Positions 35,001-45,779 of a DNA stretch of 64,000 bases are shown piece after piece. Positions within the stretch are counted from its first letter, which is position 1; each line of letters begins with the position of its first letter. The translations under genes were made by a program, and so were the position numbers. The notes beneath the pieces are model-generated. The model did not search any database. It worked only from the letters and a program-made list of their open reading frames with translations, and had not been told where the DNA came from. This DNA comes from Musa acuminata AAA Group (Eukaryota > Streptophyta > Magnoliopsida > Zingiberales > Musaceae). The stretch lies in contig NC_088330.1 of the NCBI RefSeq assembly GCF_036884655.1, positions 29,645,501-29,709,500 on the forward strand, given 5' to 3'.

Positions 35001-38000
35001 GAGGGGTGCCTCTAAATAAAGATAGAGAAAGAAGATTATTGCAGTAATAACACAAAGAATTCTTTTTCTAAAGCGAGATAGAGAAGAAATACTAAACTGC
35101 TTTCTTGCAATAATAAAAAAACTGTCTTGAACAATGCTTGCTGCATTTACATCCAGTGACATATCTTGCCATCCTACAAGTCATACAAAAAGAGACTTTT
35201 ATAGGTCCTAACAGAAAAGTAATGTGTCTAAACATGAGGACTCTTCAACACCAAATAGACTCAAAAGGATCTTGGAAAGTTTCTTAAGTATCAGTTAAAA
35301 GGAATGATGGAAATATATGAAAAATGATAGTAAATGTGCCACTTTCCTCCTATTGATCCTTGCCTTTGTCATGTATTAAGTTGCTCAAGACTGATGTAGG
35401 AATCTTGTGTGGTTAAGGTCCATTTTAGCCCTTGTGGTTTTGGCCATGGATCACTTAAGCCCTTATGGTTTACTCGTGTCTAAAATAACCCGTACATTTT
35501 AAAAAACATAGCATATAAGCCCCTACCATCAAGTCTGAGTTAACAGACATTAGAGTCTGCTTACATGGTATGCTGACTCATAATAAACCATTAATATAAT
35601 GACATATGTAATTTAAGTTTAAAAAATGGTTAAGGTCCATCTTGTTAAGGAAGAGGAAGCGACGGAGGTCGTAATGATGGACGAACGCGGAGAGGCAGAG
35701 GCGGAGGTGAGGGAGGGTTGGACCACCACGTCGTAGGCGCGACAGGTGGGGCGCAAGAGAGGACGAAATGAGAGGCGGTGGGGACGAAGATGCTCAAGAG
35801 AGGAAGAGGGACCAAGAGACTACTGTGTGCCTAGCTTTGGATTGGTCGATGCACATCTACCTTAGGCAGGATCGGAAGCTCCTGAGCTCATCATCAATGT
35901 GGGAGAGGCTATGTGCGTATGACGTCCTACTAGGCAGTAGCGACTCGGTGTTGTTGCTGGTGGTTGCTTCCACGACGATGCCTTCTCCCGTCATTGACGA
36001 TGGTTTCATTTTTTTTTAACTTAAATTGCATGTGTCATTATATTAATGGTTTATTGTGAGTCAGTATGTCACGTAAACAAATTATAACGTTTGTTAACTC
36101 AGACTTGACGGGAGGAGCTTATATGCTATATTTTTAAAAATATAAGGGTTATTTTAGACACAAATAAACCATAATGGCTTAAGTGGTCCATGGCCAAAAC
36201 CATAGGGTCTAAAATGGACCTTAACCCAATCTTTTGCCCTTTGGAGGTCTTTGGAAGAACACAAGTAGCCCTAATTGATATGGAAAAGTACCATTTCCAA
36301 GTGGTAAGCTTAGATACAACTTACAAGAAACCAGAGGCCATATAAAGGGTAATGATGGCTCTAGAAAGCAGCTCTTCTGTGCTTCAAGATTTATAGGGTA
36401 ACTAATCGGAAATGGAAAATAAAAATTCTTACATTGCAAATTTCTTTACTACTTGTTCTGATGTTCTATCCCCTTTTTATGGCTCAACATTAGCATTTTG
36501 TTTTTCCAGTAGCTACCTCTTAAGGTCAATATGGAGACAGTTTTGAAAAATTCCCTTCTTTGTAATCTTCTATACATCTTTGCATATAATATTTTTTAAG
36601 CATGTAGGACAAAACTTTAAAAAATATATATGATGCTCTGTTTATGTGCTAGTAGTCCATATAATAAAGGCATTTGTTGTAGAATGGTTAACTTAGCAAA
36701 AAGTAGATGTATTTAATGTGGAAACAATTGAAAAATGTCCTTTTTATGGTTTTCATGGTAATATTACATCTGCATCTATCTTCTCTTTTTTAATTATTTC
36801 CATATGTGTCTTTTAGTCATCTGTTTGAATTATTTGCAATTTTGCATAACATTTGACTGATGATATCAAAGGTCAAGTTCTTGAAAAGGGGTAATGATTG
36901 TGATTCTGAAAACACTTTATTAGGTTGATGGATGGCTTGATGCATTTTTTGTGAGATAACTAATCTTTTGGGATTGGAATTCTGTTCATGCATTTCATAG
37001 TTGTGACTTTTGCAGGCTAGATCTTGGTCACTTGAAGGATCACTGAAGCTCAAAAACTTGTTTGGCTATGGTGATATTTTGGATGCTTCTGGGGCTTATG
37101 GTTTTGATCAAACATCCGAGATAAGTGCTGGAGTGTCCTTACCCAGATTCAAAGCAATATCAACTCCTCTTATGGCTCGAGTTTCATTGCTCTCTCATGA
37201 TTGGTTGAAGTTTTCATCATACAAGGAACGGCTATTGGGACTTTCTTTTGGTTTGATATCAACTAGAAATCATGACCTGACTTACAATCTTACATGGCGA
37301 AACTTATCCGATCCATCACGTGTGTCATCCAAATCAATACGGAGACAGTTGGGACATAGTCTTCTCTCCTCAGTAAAATACACGTTCAGGGTTGATCATA
37401 GAGATTCGCATCTGAGGCCAACACGTGGATTTGCTTTCCTATCAACTTCTCAAGTTGGTGGTCTTGGACCAGATAGTAGGATCTTGCGATTTATTAGGCA
37501 GGTATAATTGCAAATCTTCTCTCCTGTTCTTGTAACATAGAAGTTGGATCAAGTTATGGAGTTTTAGTGATAACTTATATGGTATTTAGTTTTTCTGATG
37601 GTTGAAATTGTAATGTGATATACTAATTTTGCTGTTCTGAGTAAAAGATCTATTAATTTAAGGTAAAACTGTTGATATTAAAGTTTATTGTTGTCCTTTC
37701 TCATCCGCCTCGACTCTGGTGATAGAAGAGACAAATGATTAGTTTAGTTTTTAAGAATTTTACAATGGAAGGGATGTTCATTATGTTTTATATGGTTATA
37801 CTAGGAGGCAGACAAACTGTGTCAAATTTTATCTCATCAGAGTTTTACACCTCTTGGAGTTTTGCCCCCTGCAAGGTTTGGGGGATAATATATTGGTGTT
37901 CACTCCCATTGGAGGTGATAAGTGGTGTAGAAGATGGCAATTTTAATGTATGAAATCTTGATGCATTTTACTGACCCATCATATTGGTAAAACAACTGGC

Positions 38001-39590
38001 AAGAATAATCTATGATAGAATTTCAATATTTCATTTAGAGTATTTCATTTCTTATTGAAGGTGGAGAAAGATAGGTACAGAAGATTGAAGTAAATTAGTA
38101 GCTGATGTTGAAATAAATTCTTGTAATAATTCACAAGAAGGTTCATAAGTAAATTTGAAGGACATTAATTATGAGGTTGTGACGAATGGATAATGCCTGC
38201 ATAAAAACTTTTTTGTTTTTGACATATGTTGTTTTTAGCTACTAAAGAAAATTCACAGAGCATGAAAGCATTTAATAGTTTTTAACTTTAATTATTGGTG
38301 TAAACTCTTTACTAGGGAATACAAAAGTCACTGTCGTATTTACACCCTGTGAGATAAAAAAGAATGGAAGAATGCAAGCTCTTCTTTAATGTGTTTATAG
38401 GATGTCACCAGGTGAATTTGTGATAATTCATATCAAAACTAACTAGAAATTATGTAAAGATGGAGATGTACTATTACAATATAAAAATCATTTGATTAGA
38501 AGATGGGTTCAGAGCTGGCTTGGAGTCATGATGTGATTACCTTACGATGGAGCCATGCTATACAATGTGGGAACAGTTTACTGGTCAAGGTGTAGATATT
38601 CTTATTTCATGTTGTGGTTGGCAGAGGTCTAGGAGCTAATGGGTGAGGACTGTTGGGATGATTTGTCCTCTCACAAGACTGTTCACTGACTTTTTGGTAT
38701 TAATTAGTGGTTAAAGTTGTGTTTTTTAGATATCTTAGTAGGATAACTGTTGGTATATGCATTTTAGAGTACAAAATCAGGCATGTTCCTGGTCAATGGC
38801 ATATGAATATTTTTCTTGTTCAAATAAATGTTGAAATGTATACATTTCTCATTGTTCTCTGCTTCTTTTTTCTTGTAACAGGAGTTTGATCTTAGAGGAG
38901 CTTTCCCCCTGGGATTTTACCATGCTGCTGTCAACTTTGGAGTTGCAGCAGGTGCTATACTGCCATGGGGAAGTGGATTTATGAACTCGACAACACCATT
39001 ATCTGAACGATTCTACATGGGTGGTCAATCTTCACCTGTTTGCAACTTGGGAGGGCCTACTTCGTTGTTGGGGTTTAAGTTAAGAGGATTAGGACCATCT
39101 GACTTACGAAGAGTGATTCCACCCAAACGTGGTGAAGATGAAGCTACTACCTCTTCTGAAAGGGATGCCTCAGGCAGCATTACGTCTCCAGGCAGGGATG
39201 TAACTGGAGGTGATTTTGCAGTTACTGCCTTTGCCGACCTTTCATTTGATCTACCTCTAAAGGTGTTCAGAGAGTCTGGAGTGCATGGTCATGTGTTCAT
39301 CAATGCTGGAAATCTTGTCAAATTAACGGACGATGAGTTCAAGAATTTCTCAGTCAAGAGGTTCTTGGAGATGTTTAGGAGTTCTGCTGGGTTTGGCATA
39401 ATTTTCCCCACCAGATTCTTTCGAATGGAGGTTCATCTCTTTTTAATTTTCATGCAAAACAGTCTCTAAATTTTTCTGTGCTCTAACAATATGTGTGTTT
39501 TGTTTACAGATTAACTACTGTTATATATTGAAACAGTTCCAGCATGACCATGGAAAAACAGGCATACAGTTTAGTTTCTCCACTCCATAG
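32077..39590 (+). CDS. SAM50: Sam50/Tob55-type Omp85 outer-membrane assembly protein (4 exons)
   Basis: Exons by GT-AG sites: 32077-32625, 37016-37501, 38882-39430, 39510-39590. All introns are phase 0, giving 554 residues. The first ATG of the GC-rich exon is used. Layout: a very acidic disordered N-terminus (about residues 38-64, mostly Glu/Asp), one POTRA domain (about 88-178, including VHDVIIRGNTKTKDALI), then a 16-strand Omp85 barrel (about 184-554) ending in the aromatic tail GIQFSFSTP. The single POTRA and the strand pattern (GGLGPDSRILRF, SERFYMGGQSSPVCNLGG) match plant mitochondrial Sam50 rather than plastid Toc75, which has three POTRAs. The role known for the family is to insert beta-barrel proteins such as porin and Tom40 into the mitochondrial outer membrane. 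Plant OEP80-related P36/P39 forms are an alternative. Intron 1 (4.4 kb) contains a Pack-MULE. Confidence 0.86.
33820..34700. other. Unassigned GC-richer segment in intron 1 of the Sam50-like gene
   Basis: This segment has a different composition from the surrounding intron and a short internal direct repeat (ttgttgaagcaaga at about 34040 and 34093). It includes small open frames (33981-34283, 34291-34494) without recognisable domains. It may be an inserted repeat element; no termini were found. Confidence 0.3.
35410..36227. mobile_element. Pack-MULE with long TIRs and 9-bp TSD in intron 1
   Basis: Terminal inverted repeats of about 215 bp (35410-35625 and 36013-36227) start ggttaaggtccattttag and end with its complement. 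The flanks AATCTTGTG (35401-35409) and AATCTTTTG (36228-36236) form a 9-bp target duplication with one change, the size made by Mutator-like transposases. Between the TIRs (about 35650-36005) is sequence that, reversed, matches the DUF3537 fragment of the element at 10318-12205. No transposase is encoded, so it is non-autonomous. It lies in the intron, leaving the splice sites intact. Confidence 0.78.
35650..36005 (-). pseudogene. Captured DUF3537 gene fragment (second element)
   Basis: On the minus strand this matches the start of the captured fragment at 10738-11020, for example the pieces corresponding to LRSF-S-L-WM-VDQ near 35860 and the following membrane segment. Only one copy is present here, against two inverted copies in the first element. 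It has no open product; the forward frame at 35768-36019 is antisense to it. Confidence 0.55.
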
Positions 39591-40220
39591 ATTTGCCTAT
39601 TCGACGATGAAAGCTCCAGATTTTTTCCAGTCTTGCACTAGTCTGTGTTTTTGCTGTTTTGCTTTTGTTAAAATGAGAAGCTTGGTTCCAAAGGCAAGAG
39701 AAAAGCCTGATTGATAAATTTTCTCAATATGAAGTTTTTTACTGACTATTTCTCGGACTTTGCTCCATGTATCTCCACAATAATTTGCTCAACTGATTCC
39801 TCTATTAGAAGTGGATCCACCATGCTGGTTTTTACTCATAAGGTATAAGAAAAGTCAAGCTTGTTAGAAAGTGGTGTGGCCATCATCATTTCTGTATTTC
39901 TGATGATGTATGGGACGCTACGTGTGAGTTGAAGTTTTCTGTGTCGTTCGTAGCACTAGAGATGGTATCAGTCAACTTAGAGGTGACTGTCGTTGTTCAC
40001 TGTGTCTGGAGGTGGGAAGCTTTCGTGTTTGCTGTCATCCTCTACTCGCACCTGCAATTGGCGTTTCTCGACACCATCCATTCTTATGCCGAAGCTGTAT
40101 TGGCAAGTTGATTGATGGTCTCGTCTTGTGTTGATTTGGATGGTTGTGGTGTTGTGATTTTATACTTTGTCGATATAGAGTTTATTGTTCATAAAAAGAA
40201 AATTTGATTTCGCTAAGAAA
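39591..40220. other. 3' UTR and spacer after the Sam50-like gene
   Basis: No gene was recognised. The transcript end is probably within the first few hundred bases. A short frame at 39929-40111 has no motif. Confidence 0.35.
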
Positions 40221-40650
40221 AGTTTTCAATGCTTTTTGTAACCATATATTCAAAGTTTCCTGAATTTACTTTGACAAGTTTTGGACTCCATTTTATTATT
40301 TTTTGTAATAAACCAAAAGAACAGTATAATCATATCCAAAACTTATTATTTTTCAACCAAACTTTCATAATTGCTTTCGAACTAATTAATAAGTACATAT
40401 ATTACAAATTGATTCATGGATTTATCAAATTTAGTTGGACTTGTAAAAATTCAACTCATTCACAAACTAAATCTATCATAAAAGGCTCGTTAAAAATATT
40501 TTTAACAATAATGAGAAGTCATATCATTTTGTGTATATAAGGCCATTTATTTCTAGAAATTTTTAGTTTAATTTGACAATTTTCGAACCTATTTTCAATA
40601 GGGCCCAAAAACAATATAACTACATACAAATCTTGCATATAAGAACCTGT
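40220..40650 (-). repeat. Satellite-like family B monomer, reverse orientation
   Basis: The reverse complement matches monomers found forward at 45780-48790: accaaactttcataattgctttcgaactaatta, for instance, is the reverse of the repeated ...ttaattagtttggaagcaattctgaaagtttggt. About 1.4 units are present. The 103-residue frame here is an artefact of the repeat. Confidence 0.65.
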
Positions 40651-41610
40651 CCATATGTTCTAATTTTTAAGAAACCATTGCATTGGATATCTATCTTTTT
40701 TTTTTTATTTAGAGAATCTTTTTTATATTTTTATGATTTATTTATAATCTAAAAATTTATGATTTTTATATATTCTCTGTTTTTATTTTCACCAAAATAT
40801 GTTGAATCCATACAAGATATTTTTAATATTTAAGCTTCTAAATAGATGAATCACTTATAGTAAAAATTTTGTCCAAAAATATTAAGCCATGATATTCTAT
40901 ACACTGTTTTATGGTGAGTCAAACAAAAAATAAGAACTAGTCCAAATACTTCAATTTTTTTATAAAAGATTTGAATTGGATCTAGACAGATATCCATGAC
41001 TATTTTAAATTTTAGAGTTTTTTTTTATACTTTTCTGATTTATTCTAAATCTGAATAGTTAATAATTTTCTTAATTTTGCTTTTTTTATTCCACCAAACA
41101 TGATGAATCCTTGTAATTTTTTTAATATTTAAGCTTCTAAATAGATGGATAACCTATGGGAAAAATTTGATCTAAAATAGTCAACTTCTTGTATACAAAA
41201 TATTCTTTTTGTTGTCAAACTAAAAATAGTGTATCGTATATAAAGACTAGTTCAAATATTCTAATTTTTTTATGAAAGCTTTTAGATGGATCCACATGGA
41301 TATCTATTATTTTCTTCTAATTTAGACAATCTTTTTGATATTTTTCTGATTTATTCAAATCTGAACAGTTTGTGATTTTTCTATTTTCTCTAAGTTTTTT
41401 TATTTCTCCTTTAATATGTTGGATCCATGTAATATTTTTTAATATTTGAGCTTCTAAATAGATGAACAAACCAAAAATAATATATCACATATAAGGATTG
41501 GTTCAAATACTTGAAATTTTGAACCTTATGATTTTCCTATTTGCTCCGTATTTTCTCCATTTGCAGCAAAACATGATGGATGGATCTTTATTATGTTTTT
41601 TCATGTTTTT
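40650..41610 (+). repeat. Satellite-like family A tandem repeat, left block
   Basis: The phrase cttctaaatagatg recurs at 40835, 41134 and 41451 (spacings 299 and 317). It is always preceded by a ...ccatgtaatattttttaatatttgag-type phrase and followed by an aaaaatttggtc-type phrase. Monomers are divergent and AT-rich, and no coding signal is seen. Confidence 0.75.
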
Positions 41611-41613
41611 GTT

Positions 41614-43370
41614 AGGAACGAGTCGGTACTAAGAGGGGGTGAATTAGTGCAGCGGTAAAAATTACGTCGGTTAGAAAAACCTTCGTACGATAAAATCTGA
41701 TTTCGACGAAAACTGTTTCGGAAATATCTTTAAATTGAAAGCATATGGAAGTATAGTTGATGTAAAGCAAGGAAGGCAGTTTGCAGTTAAGATATAAGGA
41801 TTGGTTCAAATATAAGGAACGAGTCGGCACTAAGAGGGGGGGTGAATTAGTGCAGCGGTAAAAATTACGTCGGTTAGAAAAACCTTCGTACGATAAAATC
41901 TGATTTCGACGAAAACTATTTCGGAAATATCTTTAAATTGAAAGCATATGGAAGTATAGTTGATGTAAAGCAAGGAAGGCAATTTACGGTTAAGATAAAT
42001 GACAAAATAGAAATGCAAACCGATTTATAGTGGTTCGGTCGTCGTGACCTACATCCACTCCACCGATTCCTCTTTCGTCGAGGCCACCAACATCCACTAT
42101 CGATCTTCCTTTAATAGGCGAAGATCAACCTCCTTCTTACACCCCTCTTCTCCTTTTACTGGGTTTAGGAGACAACCCTTACAAGCATTCACTCCTCTCT
42201 CAAACTATTCTAACACTTAAACTAGAAGAGAAGAATTCTCATAAGAGATTACAATAGCGTTTTTTCCTCTTTAAATTATTGTGCTTGTATATGTTAACCA
42301 GGGATGAGAGGGGTATTTATAGGCTTCAAGTTGATTCAAACTTGGAACCTAAAAAAGTCTCATCGCAGGTTTCCTAGGTACTGGCGATACCACCACCGTT
42401 CCTGGGTGGTACTACCGCCGTAGGATCTGGTATTAGGCGGTACCACCGCCGATCAGGGGTGGTACCACCGCTGGCACATTGTTGTTGGCGGTACCACCAC
42501 CTAGCTTGGGCGGTACCACTGTCCAGATTTCCTGGGGTGATGTTCCCAAGCGGTGCCACCGTCGGCCAGGCTTTCAGCACCTAGGTTGGGCCTTGAGTCC
42601 GGTCCAAACCAGCCCAACTTCGGGGCCAGTTGGCCCCTAACATAGTTGATGGGATTACCTCTCAATCCCAACTCTAATTATGTGCTAACTATGATTCCTA
42701 AGACATATTCTAAGTAAGGTAAGTCCAATTTCTTCTGACGAGCTTTCGGCGATCTTCCGACGAACTTCTGACGATCTCTCGGTAATATTCCGACGGACTC
42801 CTAGCAAGCTCCTAGACTTCACGACGATCTTCTTGGAAAGTTCCTACAAGCTTCTTTAGCAATCTCTTGAACTTCTCGGTTGGTTCCGGTAGAACTTCCG
42901 ATAAACGTCCGGACTTCTGACGAACTCTCGAACTCCCAACGAAATCGCATTCTTGACTCTGGGATTTCATTTTGCTTTATGCCTTGCTATCGTAGTTAAT
43001 CCTGCATACATAAAAATACACTTCAATCTATACAATTATTATTAAGCATAAATCATGTTGTTCGGCATGTTATTGGTCCATCGACGCTTCATCCGATTTT
43101 TCGGTGCATCGTCCTCTCTTGCGCCCTATTACCCAATTGGCTAGTTGACCTTGCAACTCCGATATACTTGGCCCAATATCTGCTCTTCTTGGCCTGATAC
43201 CTGAATCCATGGCCCGAAGTCTTCTGTCGATACGTCGACCGATCCTCCGGCCCGACGTCCAATCTTCTGACATATTTTCCTCTGACCTAACATGATTCTT
43301 CCTACTTTAATTGTCTCTCCCTGATCGAAGCATCCTGTGTCACTCAAAACGCAGATTAAATCAAAATTCG
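41614..43370. mobile_element. GC-richer insertion in the satellite field (LTR-type repeat, unclassified)
   Basis: This breaks a family A monomer. It begins aggaacgagtcggtactaag, and this first 201-bp stretch is repeated in tandem from 41815. Further in are several short ggcggtaccaccgcc-type motifs (42380-42560), an array of cgacgaactt/ccgacga motifs (42730-42950), and a right part (43080-43340) that resembles, in reverse, the repeat at 63494-64000. No transposase or polyprotein was recognised. Satellite sequence resumes at about 43375. It looks like a non-autonomous retroelement or a piece of an LTR. Confidence 0.5.
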
Positions 43371-44385
43371 AGATTCAATAATTTTAACTTTTACGTAGAT
43401 GGACAATCTATTATAAAAATTTGGTCAACAAAATCAACTTCTAATATACAATACATAATTTTTAAAGTCAAACCAAAAAAGTGTATTGTATACCGGGACT
43501 AATATAAATGATTTGAAATTTTCAATAAAGCTTTGAATTGGACCTAGTTGGACATCTATCATTTTTTTTTAATTTAGATATTTTTTATTTATTTAAAATT
43601 GAATAGTATGCGGATTTTTTTATTTTTTGTAATATTTTTTTATATTTTAGCTTCTAAATAGATTGATAACCTATGGTAAAAATTTAGCCTAAAAATTAAA
43701 TAAAAAATAATTTTCAAGAAAGAATATATCACAAAGACTGGTTCAAATGCTGTAAAAATTTTCAAGAAAGGAATGCATTGCACCTAGATGAATATCTATC
43801 ATCTTTTTGCTAATTTAGAATATTTTTTGATATTTTATTTATTCAAAAACTGAATAGTCTGTGATTTTTTTTATTTTCACCAAGTTATTTCATTTTCACC
43901 AAAATATATTGGATCCATGCAATATTTTTTTAAATATTTGAGTTTCTAAATATATAGACAATTTATGGTAAAAATTTGGTATGAAAATATTAAGCCCTAA
44001 TATCTGAAACATTAATTTTGAGGTCAAACCAAAAATAATGTATTGCATATACGGACCCATTAAAATGCTCTGAATTTTTTCTAAAAACCTTGAATTGGAT
44101 CTAGATGGACATCTTTCACTGATACCCTATTTTGAAGAATTTTTTTTATTTATGTTTTTTTTATTTTCACCAAAACATGATGGATCCATATAATATTTTT
44201 TGACATTTGACCTTCTAAATAGATGAACAACTTATGGTAAAAATTTGGTCTAAGAATGTCAACTCCTAGTATATGATATAGTATTTCTGTGATCAAATTA
44301 AAAAATAATATATAATATACAACGACTAATTTAGAGAATTTTTCATCATTTTTATTTATTTAGAATCTAAATAATTTGTGCCTTT

Positions 44386-44388
<3 letters not shown>

Positions 44389-44449
<61 letters not shown>
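44389..44449. repeat. (TA)n microsatellite in a family A monomer
   Basis: A TA run of about 60 bp, sitting where other monomers read ttttctatttt. Confidence 0.9.
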
Positions 44450-44452
<3 letters not shown>

Positions 44453-44586
44453 TCCATCCAAATATGATTGATCCATATAATATTTTTTAATATTTAAGCT
44501 TCTAAATATATGGACAACATTTGATAAAAAATTAGTCTAAAAAATTCAACTCTCGGTATACAATACATTTTTTTCGAGATCAAACT

Positions 44587-44589
<3 letters not shown>

Positions 44590-44680
<91 letters not shown>
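44590..44680. repeat. (TA)n microsatellite with one interruption
   Basis: A TA run of about 90 bp broken once by taaata, in the neighbouring position of the same array. Confidence 0.9.
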
Positions 44681-44683
<3 letters not shown>

Positions 44684-45779
44684 GAAAATTTTTGAGAAAG
44701 TTTTGAATTGGGCCTAAATGGACATCTATCATCTTTTCTTCTAGTTTATAGGATTTTTTTGATATTTTTTATTTATTCAGAATTTGAATAGTGTGCGAGT
44801 TTCCTATTTTCTCATTGTTTTTTCATTTCCCCCAAACCATGACAGATCTACGCAATATTTTTTCACATCTTAGCTTCTAAATAGATGGATAACCTCTGAT
44901 TAAAATTTGGTTCATAAAAATTAAGTCCTGATACCCAATACACTATATTTGCGGTCAAACAAAACAAATAATGTATCGCATATTATGATCGGTACAAATG
45001 CACAAAAAATATTATGATGGATATTTGTAATCTTTTTAATAATTTAAAGATCATTTTTGATATTTTTATTTATTCATAATCTGAAGAGCTTATGATTTTT
45101 TTTATTTCTTATGCGTTTTTCATTTCCTATTAAATATTTTGGATCCATGTAGTATTTTTTAATATTTGAGCTTCTAAATATATTGACAATCTTTGGTAAA
45201 AATTTGGTCCAAAAATATTAAGCCCTGATTTTTAATATATTATTTTTGTGGTTAAACCAAAAAAAATGCATTGCGTATAAAGACAGGTCCAAATACTCTA
45301 AAATTTTAATTTTAAATTAGACCCAAATGGACACTGTTATTAGTTTTCTATTTTAGATAGTTCTTTTGATTTTTTTTCAATTCAGAATCTGAATAGTTTA
45401 TAAAAAGTTTTCTATATATTTTTTTATTTTCAACAAATCATGATGAATCCCTACAATGGTTGCTAACATTTAATTTTCTAAATAGATGGATAACTATGAT
45501 AAAAATTTGATCAAAAAAATTAAGCCCTAATATCCAATGTCCTGTTTTTTGGGGTCAAATAAAAAATAATGTATCCTATAAACTAAATAGATATCTATTC
45601 TCCTTTTCCAAATTTGGAGAATTTTTTTAATATTTTTCTGATTTATTTAGAATCTAAATAATGTGTATTTTTTATTTTCTCTAAATTTTTTATTTCTACC
45701 AAAATATGTTAAATCCATGTAATATTTTTTTTAATATTTGAGATTCTAAATATATAGACAACCTATCATTAAAAAAATT

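Noticed and set aside
40229..40540. 103-residue frame as a small gene
   Set aside because: It falls exactly on reversed family B repeat and has no start context or domain.
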